The translations under genes were made by a program, and so were the position numbers. A DNA stretch of 7,275 nucleotides from Spirochaetaceae bacterium. Its GTDB lineage: Bacteria > Spirochaetota > Spirochaetia > Treponematales > Breznakiellaceae. The notes under the pieces were generated by a model. It was given only the letters and a program-made list of their open reading frames with translations. It did no database searches and was not told the origin of the DNA. Where the stretch lies: assembly GCA_031265535.1 (NCBI GenBank), contig JAISCO010000096.1:1-7275 (forward strand), read 5' to 3'. Positions within the stretch are counted from its first letter, which is position 1, and each line of letters starts with the position of its first letter. Of this stretch, positions 1-5,049 are shown in pieces.

Positions 1-1
1 A

Positions 2-139
2 GGATACATATTTGTCCATGACTATAATAATAATCAATGGACAGGAGCGAAAGCCGGAGTAAAAAAGTTTGCAAAGGAGTATGGTATACCCTATTTTCCA
101 TTAAGCGACGAAGCGGGAAGCGCTGTGTTTATCAAATAA
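2..139 (+). CDS. TylF/MycF-like O-methyltransferase, C-terminal fragment
   Basis: The frame is open from the window edge to a TAA at 137-139, giving 45 residues. The fragment contains VHDYNN, then a GAKAGVKKFAKEYGIPYFPL stretch, and ends SDEAGSAVFIK. This resembles the C-terminal part of TylF/macrocin-type class I SAM O-methyltransferases: an (I/V)HDY strand end that carries metal-binding Asp, a G.KKAV..F helix, and a last strand of the type GS.VF.K. Those enzymes methylate hydroxyls on sugars of glycans or macrolides, which fits the glycosyltransferase and radical SAM genes downstream on the same strand. The start and the SAM-binding half lie outside the window, so integrity cannot be judged. 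The family call is by motif memory and a related class I methyltransferase family is possible. Confidence 0.6.
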   Translation, partial: GYIFVHDYNNNQWTGAKAGVKKFAKEYGIPYFPLSDEAGSAVFIK

Positions 140-229
140 ATTGTAACAGCGGGTGCTTCGCCTAACAGGACTGCGTGTAGTTTCATCGTAACTCAAGCCG
201 TAAGGTTTTTCTACCGGTTCATCTTTTTA

Positions 230-262
230 CATCAATCACTTGCGACTTACAAGTGATTGATG
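230..262. terminator. perfect 13-bp inverted repeat, possible terminator
   Basis: The arms 230-242 (CATCAATCACTTG) and 250-262 (CAAGTGATTGATG) are perfectly complementary around a 7-base loop. The right arm is followed by TGCTTCCCCGTTTTATTT, which is pyrimidine-rich but not a clean U run. It lies about 90 bases past the methyltransferase stop and may end that transcript. The phrase GATG(T/C)GCTTCCCC-(G/C)TTTTTATTT recurs near 6181-6202, so it may belong to a repeat family rather than being a gene-specific terminator. Confidence 0.4.
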
Positions 263-319
263 TGCTTCCCCGTTTTATTTGAAACCGACTCAACTGTTAA
301 TTCTTAATTTTAATTGTTA

Positions 320-333
320 CCCCCCCCCCCCCC
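320..333. repeat. C14 homopolymer, non-coding (tract 1)
   Basis: There are fourteen consecutive C on the plus strand. Two of the three plus-strand frames are closed by stops within 40 bases upstream; the third is open from TTG 279 to a stop at 354 but has no ribosome binding site, so the tract is not obviously inside a gene. The last four C can pair with the GGGG in TGGCTTTGCCGGGG that follows, forming a small hairpin with a bulged T. If it matters for expression it would act on promoter spacing or mRNA structure, or be a scar of cassette recombination. It has the same length as the three tracts in the genes downstream. Confidence 0.85.
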
Positions 334-405
334 TGGCTTTGCCGGGGCGGCTATAAAAGTTTGACATTTCTGGGAGTATCAAGGATGCTCTCCTCTTATA
401 AGTGA

Positions 406-693
406 ACCGCGCAAAGTTCAACAGATAGGAGGCACGAATGCAAGATTATAATAGAGATACCTCCTAAGTATGCGGTTTCCGCAGTGGTAGGATATATCAA
501 GGGAAAAAGCGCGATAGCGATAGCCCGGACATATCTGGGGAAGCGGAACAATTTTACGGGGCAGAACTTCTGGGCGAGGGGATATTTCGTATCAACGGCA
601 GGACGGGAGGAAGAAGTGATCAAGCGGTATATCCGGGAACAGGAAGCTGAGGATAGACGGCTGGACCAACTGGAAATGTTCAAAGAAAACTAA
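406..693 (+). pseudogene. tnpA: IS200/IS605-type Y1 transposase (TnpA), 5'-truncated remnant
   Basis: The frame is open from just after a TGA at 403-405 to a TAA at 691-693. It encodes EIPPKYAVSAVVGYIKGKSA, then KRNNFTGQNFWARGYFVSTA, then EEEVIKRYIREQE and a C-terminal LDQLEMF. These are the family signatures downstream of the HUH motif: (E/I)IPPKYSVS..VGYIKGKSA, FW..GYFVST, and a Tyr-containing helix of type YI..QE. Full proteins of this family are about 130-150 residues. Here the N-terminal third is missing, and the expected HxH appears as HEC (433-441) followed by an extra residue, so the metal-binding site is damaged and the copy is probably dead. No start codon with a ribosome binding site precedes it; the first usable start, GTG 484, lies after the catalytic His region. 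Hairpins at its 3' side look like the right end of the element. Confidence 0.8.
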
Positions 694-700
694 GCGCAAA

Positions 701-775
701 AGCCGCCTTTAGGCGGTTCCAAAATCAACCGCTTTGAGCGGTTCATAAAAACAAGCCACCGTCTTTGCCGGTGGT
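701..775. repeat. three consecutive short hairpins, probable right end of the IS200/IS605 remnant
   Basis: Hairpin 1 spans 701-718 (AGCCGCC, loop TTTA, GGCGGTT). Hairpin 2 spans 727-743 (AACCGC, loop TTTGA, GCGGTT). Hairpin 3 spans 756-774 (CCACCG, 7-base loop, CGGTGG). They begin 8 bases after the transposase stop. IS200/IS605 elements carry subterminal imperfect palindromes recognised as single-stranded hairpins by TnpA, so this is the likely right end, although three in a row is more than the usual one or two. Alternatively hairpin 3, followed by TATTTAATTG, could serve as a weak terminator. The left end was not found. Confidence 0.5.
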
Positions 776-861
776 ATTTAATTGCTCATTTTTCCTTTTT
801 ACCTCTTCCTTTTTACCATAAATTTTCTAAAAGTAAAATTGCTGCCTACCCTTCAGTGCCC

Positions 862-890
862 TTGACACGCCTTCGCCGCGCCGTTAAGCT
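862..890 (+). promoter_or_regulatory. sigma70-type promoter upstream of the glycosyltransferase gene
   Basis: TTGACA at 862-867 matches the -35 consensus perfectly and TAAGCT at 885-890 is an acceptable -10 box, separated by 17 bases. Transcription would begin near 897, giving a leader of about 60 bases before the TTG start at 957. Its position favours the upstream TTG start over ATG 1055. The spacer is GC-rich, which may lower strength. Confidence 0.55.
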
Positions 891-944
891 GATTACAGGT
901 TTAAGGGCGGCTGCTTTTCTTTTGGCATTTCGCCTTTAACCGAT

Positions 945-959
945 AGGAGTTCAGTTTTG
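945..959 (+). promoter_or_regulatory. ribosome binding site and TTG start upstream of the C tract
   Basis: AGGAG at 945-949 is followed after 7 bases by TTG at 957-959. The frame then reads Met-Ser-Asn-Thr-Lys-Lys-Ser-Lys-Phe-Ala-Pro and runs into the C14 tract as Pro codons. By contrast, ATG 1055 is preceded by GTAATAAAAATTGGC with no Shine-Dalgarno sequence. The TTG frame meets a TAA at 1020-1022 in the sequence as given. One extra C, or two fewer, would join it to the glycosyltransferase frame, which has no stop between 980 and 1055. Confidence 0.55.
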
Positions 960-984
960 AGCAATACAAAAAAATCTAAATTTG

Positions 985-998
985 CCCCCCCCCCCCCC
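985..998 (+). repeat. C14 homopolymer at the start of the glycosyltransferase gene (tract 2)
   Basis: There are fourteen C between G984 and A999. The tract would be read as Pro codons from TTG 957. After it, the frame that continues into the glycosyltransferase (CAA CCT GTT CAT at 998-1009) is open from 980 to the gene body. Tract lengths of 12 or 15 would therefore fuse the leader peptide to the enzyme; 14 does not. This is the layout of a translational phase-variation switch in the OFF state. Confidence 0.8.
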
Positions 999-1054
999 AA
1001 CCTGTTCATAGTTCTTTATTAAATAATTTTCTTAGCTTTGTAATAAAAATTGGC

Positions 1055-1972
1055 ATGAAAATGCCAAAATCCGTTGTCCACTTGGGGGCGCGGCTGCTGA
1101 GCTTGAGGGACTATCCGGGCGTTCTTATAAACTACCTGTGTCACGACAGAGACAACTTCCCTGTTGAGCTTGGCGTCCTGGCAAGAATCAAGGATGAGGG
1201 ACCCTACCTCAAAGAATGGATAGAATATCACAGGATGGCCGGGGTTGGAAAATTCTATCTGTGCGACAATGAAAGCTCAGACGACACAAGGGAAATACTG
1301 GAACCATACATACGGGAAGATGTCGTTGAATATTTTTATTGCCCGGGGACGGGAAAGGGAAACAGCGGCCAGATTCGGGATTATGCAAATGTTGTACGGC
1401 GCGTCAGGAACAACGTTAAATGGCTTGCCATCATTGATGTTGATGAGTTTATCGTACCGGTAGAGAAAACAATCATTGATGTTATCAATGATTTGCAGGC
1501 AGATATTTGGCGGAAAGAACATAAAAAACTTTTTGGACTCGCCATTCGCTGGGTGCAGTACGGATACGGCGGCCATTATACAAAACCGGACGGACTTGTT
1601 ATCGAAAATTTCAGGAAAAACGGCGGGGCTGTCAATTTAGTAAAGTCTATAATCAATCCACGCGCGGCTTTTTACAAGCTGCCTTTCCTGCCTGTGCACA
1701 CGCCTATGTACCTTGATTTCGGTTTTGGGCGCACGGAAACCGGCGAACAAAATCCGAGGGAAGCCTCAATATCAGTTAATAACATTCGTATAAATCACTA
1801 TTTTACAAAATCTTACGAAGAGTTCTACAAAAAGATTGAGCGTAACAAAATCGGCTACCCTGAAATAACATACTACACAATCCCTGAGTATGACCCGAAC
1901 GATATGTCCCAGTACGAGGACCCCATCATGGACAAGTATGTGACGGCACTGAGGCGCGCCGTTGCCGGCTGA
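1055..1972 (+). CDS. GT92 (DUF23)-type glycosyltransferase, probably phase-variable
   Basis: The 305-residue ORF reads like a GT-A-fold glycosyltransferase of the GT92/DUF23 type. It would transfer a sugar from a nucleotide sugar onto a surface glycan at the cytoplasmic face of the membrane. Motifs in order: KDEGPYLKEWIEYH (46-59) for the nucleotide-binding strand and helix, DNESSDD (71-77), KWLAIIDVDEF (122-132) with the metal-binding DVD, a KSIINP stretch (197-202), and the C-terminal NHYFTKSYEEF (247-257) typical of the family. No signal peptide or membrane segment is seen. ATG 1055 has no ribosome binding site, so the native start is probably TTG 957, with C14 interrupting the frame and the gene as sequenced OFF or weakly expressed. 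The methyltransferase-like gene starts 71 bases downstream on the same strand. Family call is firm, the sugar is unknown. Confidence 0.85.
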   Translation: MKMPKSVVHLGARLLSLRDYPGVLINYLCHDRDNFPVELGVLARIKDEGPYLKEWIEYHRMAGVGKFYLCDNESSDDTREILEPYIREDVVEYFYCPGTGKGNSGQIRDYANVVRRVRNNVKWLAIIDVDEFIVPVEKTIIDVINDLQADIWRKEHKKLFGLAIRWVQYGYGGHYTKPDGLVIENFRKNGGAVNLVKSIINPRAAFYKLPFLPVHTPMYLDFGFGRTETGEQNPREASISVNNIRINHYFTKSYEEFYKKIERNKIGYPEITYYTIPEYDPNDMSQYEDPIMDKYVTALRRAVAG

Positions 1973-2014
1973 TGAAAAGCTGGGTGAAAAAAGCTGATAG
2001 ATAGTAATTGTTCA

Positions 2015-2036
2015 TATAATTTATTTTTATAAGGAG
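2015..2036 (+). promoter_or_regulatory. -10 box and ribosome binding site of the methyltransferase-like gene
   Basis: A perfect TATAAT lies at 2015-2020, but no convincing -35 box is present 16-18 bases upstream. AAGGAG at 2031-2036 is 7 bases from ATG 2044 and fixes that start. If transcription begins near 2027 the leader would be very short, so the TATAAT may be chance and the gene may be read through from 862-890. The run GGAGTTTAT..ATGGGAATAA recurs at the radical SAM gene (3039-3058). Confidence 0.4.
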
Positions 2037-2043
2037 TTTATTT

Positions 2044-3003
2044 ATGGGAATAAGCAGCGGATCATTGCAAATGATGTGTTTTGCGGTGAAAAACGGCGTA
2101 GATTTTTCCAAAACGGTAACAATCGGCAGACAGTTGTTTCAAATACAAAAAGAAGACCTGAATAAAATATTGTCCGGCTACGATTCTCAATACACAAATA
2201 GTCCGCAAATGGAAAAATTAAATAGAATATTCTATACGGAATTTCGTCCTTATGCCGAACCTTTATTTGAATATTTTGGCGCGAAAGTCGTTGATTCTAT
2301 AGACATCAGCGATTACGAAAACGCCACAATTATTCAGGATATGTGCGCGCAAATTGACGGGAAGCTAAAAAACAAGTATACCTGCGTCTGGGACGGCGGC
2401 GCGCTGGAGCATATCTTTCATTATACAAACGCAATCAAAAATTGTATGGAATTAGCCGAAACCGGCGGACACCTTATACTGGAAACACCGGGTAATAACT
2501 GGTTTGGGCACGGTTTCTACCAGTTTTCTCCGGAATTATTTTTTAGCCTACTGGACAGGCAAAACGGATTCGCCGGTACAAGAGTATTTATGCAGAATGA
2601 TATGTTTAACTGGTACGAAGCCGTTTCACCCAAAACTCTTGGGACACGAACCGGTATTTGCTGTTCGCTCAACCGTCCCATGTTGATGTATGTTTTGTCG
2701 GAAAAAACAAATGATACGCCTGATATAATAAACGCCTATCAAAGCGATTATCAAACCGCATGGGCCAATAACAACCCTGTAGATAAAAATACGATCACCG
2801 GATCAAAAACACTGCGGATGCTTTACAATATCAGGTGCTGCATACCCAGATTTTTATTACCGGCCGCGTGGCGGATTTGGAACAGCTTGTGTTATTTCAG
2901 GCAAATCAGTAAATGTTATATACGGGCAAAGTTTTTTGAAAAATCATACAGTGGGGAGGGGGGGGGGGGGGTAATATATGCGCACCCCTGGGTTTTCGCT
3001 TGA
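2044..3003 (+). CDS. SAM-dependent methyltransferase-like protein with G-tract-encoded C-terminus
   Basis: The ORF encodes 319 residues. The middle carries a divergent class I methyltransferase pattern: DSIDISDYENATIIQDM (84-100) for strand 2 and following loop, VWDGGALEHIFH (115-126) in the place of the usual D.GTLEHV..F motif, then NCMELAETGGHLILETP (133-149) and NNWFGHGFYQFSPELFF (151-167), a stretch seen in methyltransferase-like proteins of polysaccharide clusters. The glycine-rich SAM loop is not clear, so activity is uncertain. The C-terminal 60 residues are Arg/Cys/aromatic-rich with no domain I recognise. Residues 306-309 come from the G14 tract (2958-2971), and the tail after it (VIYAHPWVFA) is read from relic sequence, so the native end may differ. 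It sits between the glycosyltransferase and radical SAM genes, and a role in modifying the same glycan is inferred. Confidence 0.75.
   Translation: MGISSGSLQMMCFAVKNGVDFSKTVTIGRQLFQIQKEDLNKILSGYDSQYTNSPQMEKLNRIFYTEFRPYAEPLFEYFGAKVVDSIDISDYENATIIQDMCAQIDGKLKNKYTCVWDGGALEHIFHYTNAIKNCMELAETGGHLILETPGNNWFGHGFYQFSPELFFSLLDRQNGFAGTRVFMQNDMFNWYEAVSPKTLGTRTGICCSLNRPMLMYVLSEKTNDTPDIINAYQSDYQTAWANNNPVDKNTITGSKTLRMLYNIRCCIPRFLLPAAWRIWNSLCYFRQISKCYIRAKFFEKSYSGEGGGGVIYAHPWVFA
2958..2971 (+). repeat. G14 homopolymer in the 3' end of the methyltransferase-like gene (tract 3)
   Basis: There are fourteen G after GTGGGGA. As given, the frame continues ten codons to TGA at 3001. If slippage shifts the frame so that TAA 2972-2974 is read, the protein ends directly after the glycines. 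In the third phase it ends at TAA 3012-3014. Slippage here changes only the last 10-13 residues, not the catalytic region, so it would tune the C-terminus rather than switch the gene off. Confidence 0.85.
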
Positions 3004-3034
3004 TATACCTGTAAAGAAAATGGAAAAATTTATT
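2972..3034 (+). pseudogene. relic of a second radical SAM gene N-terminus
   Basis: TTTTCGCTTGATA at 2993-3005 is identical to 3133-3145 in the radical SAM gene. ATGGAA follows at the same distance in both (27 bases from the first T). Translated in the frame of 2993, the relic reads FSLDIPVKKMEKFI against FSLDNIAQKMEGFI of the gene, 9 of 14 identical without gaps. In both places the stretch lies shortly after a G14 tract that is followed by TAA. The similarity stops where the leader of the real radical SAM gene begins. This is a broken paralogous N-terminus, not part of the methyltransferase family. Confidence 0.65.
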
Positions 3035-3048
3035 TTTTGGAGTTTATC

Positions 3049-3981
3049 ATGGGAATAAATGCGGTGCAAACGCAAAATAATTTGAAAAATCCAGTCGTAG
3101 TTTTCGGTGGGGGGGGGGGGGGTAAGCCTCGCTTTTCGCTTGATAATATCGCCCAAAAGATGGAAGGATTTATCCCGCCGTATCTTTTTACGTTTATGAA
3201 AGACGCTTATTTTTCACGTATAAAATTAAAGCCGTTAAAAAGGCTCAGGTTTACCGTGCATTTAACCGATCATTGTAATCTGAACTGTCGGGGATGCGAC
3301 AATTTTTCGCCAATCGCGGCTGAACGAAATGTGGACGTTTCCGTATTTGAAAGGGACTTTGCGCGAATTCAAGAACTAACAAATGAAAATATTGATGATG
3401 TGCAGCTACTGGGCGGCGAGCCGCTGCTTCATCCACAGATAAATTTACTGCTGAAAACGGCAAGAAAATACATACGGCGCGAGACGCCTGTCAGGCTTGT
3501 TTCCAACGGAATACTGCTAACAAGGATGACGGATGAATTTTGGAATTGCTGTGTGGATAATAATATCAAAATATCTGTTACAAAATATCCGACAAATATT
3601 GATCATGACACAATCGAAAATTTAACGAAAAAATTTAAAGTAGAATTTTCATATCATGGAGATTCGGGCGAAAACTTGAAGAAAATGTTTTGCGATCCAC
3701 TTGAGTCAGAAGGAAAGCAGAACATAAAAACAAATTTTATCCGCTGCCACAGATCTAATAACTGTATAGAGTTGAATAATGGCAAATTGTACACATGCGC
3801 AACCATTCCAAACGTCAAATATTTTAACAGATTTTTTAACAAAAACCTGAAAGTAACAGAGGATGATTATATAGACATTTATAAGGCGAAAGATATAAAC
3901 GAAATATTAAATTTCTTGTGTAAGCCGCCTCCGTTTTGCCGTTATTGCGATATTGACCACAGGCGGAAAGGTATAAAATAG
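3049..3981 (+). CDS. radical SAM enzyme with auxiliary Cys motif, phase-variable by a G tract
   Basis: The 310-residue product is a radical SAM enzyme. TDHCNLNCRGCD gives the CxxxCxxC triad (C76, C80, C83) that binds the SAM-cleaving 4Fe-4S cluster, GGEP (122-125) is the SAM-contact motif, and VSNGILL (151-157) follows the barrel pattern. C-terminal cysteines C233, C239, C250 and the CKPPPFCRYCD block (C291, C297, C300) suggest a SPASM-like auxiliary cluster. No transmembrane segment is seen. Such enzymes near glycosyltransferases modify sugars or peptides, but the substrate is unknown. GGAG at 3039-3042 with ATG 3049 sets the start; TTG 3037 would overlap that site. Residues 20-25 are six Gly, mostly from G14 (3109-3122), in frame here. 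Losing or gaining one G stops translation at TAA 3123 or TGA 3197. Confidence 0.88.
   Translation: MGINAVQTQNNLKNPVVVFGGGGGGKPRFSLDNIAQKMEGFIPPYLFTFMKDAYFSRIKLKPLKRLRFTVHLTDHCNLNCRGCDNFSPIAAERNVDVSVFERDFARIQELTNENIDDVQLLGGEPLLHPQINLLLKTARKYIRRETPVRLVSNGILLTRMTDEFWNCCVDNNIKISVTKYPTNIDHDTIENLTKKFKVEFSYHGDSGENLKKMFCDPLESEGKQNIKTNFIRCHRSNNCIELNNGKLYTCATIPNVKYFNRFFNKNLKVTEDDYIDIYKAKDINEILNFLCKPPPFCRYCDIDHRRKGIK
3109..3122 (+). repeat. G14 homopolymer in codons 21-25 of the radical SAM gene (tract 4)
   Basis: Fourteen G follow GGT and precede TAAGCC. At 14 the gene is in frame from ATG 3049. The other two phases reach TAA 3123-3125 at once or TGA 3197-3199 after about 25 codons, before the CxxxCxxC motif. 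This is a classic translational ON/OFF tract, ON in this sequence. Confidence 0.9.
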
Positions 3982-4060
3982 ACTGTTTCGCGCAAAGAAT
4001 TAGCCGAATGGACATAACGGCCTAAAATAAATAAGCTTGTAAGATGTTATTGTAATTGAT

Positions 4061-4092
4061 AAGACCACCGGCGATGCCGGTGGTCTTTGACT
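4061..4092. terminator. strong hairpin terminator after the radical SAM gene
   Basis: Arms 4061-4072 and 4076-4087 form a perfect 12-bp stem (AAGACCACCGGC) with a 3-base GAT loop. TGACTT follows, so the U tract is short on the plus strand. It lies 80 bases past the radical SAM stop and in the convergent gap with rnpB. It probably ends the glycan-gene transcript. Confidence 0.65.
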
Positions 4093-4252
4093 TCAAAGAA
4101 CTGGAAAGAATTGTCCATTGAATATATGCCTGAAAGTTGGAAGCTGTTTCCAATTGATGTTGTAGAGCAGCAGAATCCTAAAAAAAGCAACACGACGATC
4201 ACGAGTCCGGTAAGTTCTTGATGAACCATGCCGCGGAGCTTCATTGTGTGTT

Positions 4253-4260
4253 AAAAAAAA
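4253..4260 (-). terminator. U8 tract closing rnpB
   Basis: Eight A on the plus strand become eight U directly after the 3' arm of helix P1 on the minus strand. The P1 stem (GCGATGAACC paired with GGTTCATCGC) followed by this U run makes an intrinsic terminator. Confidence 0.75.
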
Positions 4261-4656
4261 GCGATGAACCGTAAGCCGGATTCTGTATCCCTTCCAATGG
4301 AAGGACTGCCGCCATCTATCTTGAACTGCCGTTGCCGGCAGTTTCCATGCAGCCTACCCGCGGTTATAGAGTGGGCGCTCAACCGCTGTTCAGCTTTGCT
4401 CCTGATGAGGCTTGCCATGCCGGAATTGTTACCAATTCCGCGGCGGGCTCTTACCCCGCCATTTCACCCTTACTGCCTGCCTTACTACAGGCAGCGGTAT
4501 ACTTTCTGTTGCGCTGTCTGTGATTCCGCCTTCTTGCGAAGCAAGCGGCGAAACCCCCGGCCATTAACCGGCATCATGCCCTGCGGAGCCCGGACTTTCC
4601 TCATTAATAGGGCCATCGCTATAGCGCGCCCTGTTAACGCGGCGGCGGTTCATCGC
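4261..4656 (-). ncRNA. rnpB: RNase P RNA (bacterial type A-like)
   Basis: Read on the minus strand, the RNA has the universal 5' block GAGGAAAGTCCGGGC (4602 down to 4588), the central GGTGAAATGGCGGGGTAAGA (within 4447-4469) and the 3' block ACAGAATCCGGCTTAC (4286 down to 4271). The 5' end GCGATGAACC (4656-4647) pairs with GGTTCATCGC (4270-4261) as helix P1. The length of about 396 bases is normal for the A type. The RNA is the catalytic subunit that trims 5' leaders from tRNA precursors together with the rnpA protein. It is convergent with the glycan genes and has its own promoter. A long open frame on the opposite strand is an artefact of the structured RNA. Confidence 0.97.
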
Positions 4657-4658
4657 TG

Positions 4659-4687
4659 ATATTATTCTTAGCACATAACTCCATCAA
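4659..4687 (-). promoter_or_regulatory. rnpB promoter
   Basis: On the minus strand TTGATG (4687-4682) and TAATAT (4664-4659) are separated by 17 bases. Transcription would start within a few bases of the first nucleotide of helix P1. Confidence 0.6.
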
Positions 4688-4690
4688 TTA

Positions 4691-4721
4691 CAATGATCCA
4701 AGCTTGTCAATGATCCAAGCT
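4691..4721. repeat. 14-base direct repeat just upstream of the rnpB -35 box
   Basis: CAATGATCCAAGCT occurs at 4691-4704 and again at 4708-4721, period 17. It lies 4-34 bases upstream of the -35 box of rnpB, where an activator or upstream-element contact would be expected. It could also be a simple local duplication. Confidence 0.55.
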
Positions 4722-4888
4722 CTTTTCCGCACAGCAATTTCATAGAAAGTTAAGAGCTAAGAAGGCGGAAAATGAAAGCTTTTTAAGAACGCTGTTAGCC
4801 GGAATATCATTAAATATGCCATAAATATACCTATTGCTTTTTCTTGGGAACTGTAAAAAAATGACCTGTAATTATCAATTAGATGTGT

Positions 4889-4894
4889 TATACT
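4889..4894 (+). promoter_or_regulatory. extended -10 box upstream of the small ORF / membrane protein pair
   Basis: TATACT at 4889-4894 is preceded by TGTGT, giving a TG-extended -10. No clear -35 box is seen. Transcription would begin near 4901, about 20 bases before ATG 4924. Confidence 0.4.
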
Positions 4895-4923
4895 ATTTGT
4901 AGTTTAAGACGGGGGTAAAAACT

Positions 4924-5049
4924 ATGGATAGTATCGTGGAAAAAAGGATGAAGGCACTACTCTTCCTGTTGGATGAAAAACAAAAAAGAATTGCTGAAAT
5001 TTTCGGACAACACCCATATAAATTTAATTTTTTAAGGATGGAGAAATGA
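4924..5049 (+). CDS. 41-residue ORF coupled to the membrane protein gene
   Basis: ATG 4924 to TGA 5047-5049 encodes 41 residues beginning MDSIVEKRMKALLFLLDEKQ and ending KFNFLRMEK. It is preceded by GGGGGT at 4910-4915 (8-base spacing), a usable ribosome binding site. The stop overlaps the next start as ATGA (5046-5049), a classic arrangement for translational coupling, so even if the peptide has no role of its own it may set the expression of the membrane protein. The K.LL.LLDEKQ.R pattern loosely recalls the N-terminus of ISAzo13-like transposases, so a captured transposase fragment is an alternative. No signal peptide or transmembrane segment is seen; it should be soluble. Confidence 0.5.
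   Translation: MDSIVEKRMKALLFLLDEKQKRIAEIFGQHPYKFNFLRMEK

Noticed and set aside
361..389. TTGACA at 361-366 as a promoter
   Set aside because: The hexamer is perfect but GATGCT at the -10 distance is a poor match and only a dead transposase lies downstream.
396..683. 95-codon open frame on the minus strand
   Set aside because: It lies antisense to the transposase remnant, whose plus-strand frame carries clear family motifs. No ribosome binding site or family was seen.
3037..3048. TTG start four codons upstream for the radical SAM gene
   Set aside because: The TTG overlaps the GGAG ribosome binding site that serves ATG 3049, and the ATG matches the leader of the methyltransferase-like gene.
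4047..4244. 65-codon minus-strand frame with a hydrophobic stretch and CC, lipoprotein-like
   Set aside because: No ribosome binding site, its 3' end runs into the 4061-4087 terminator hairpin, and read-through from rnpB would be required. The plus strand of this gap shows only a vague broken coding look (PESWKLFPIDVVEQ) that I could not assign.
4264..4659. 131-codon plus-strand open frame
   Set aside because: It covers RNase P RNA on the opposite strand almost end to end; it is a composition artefact of the structured RNA.
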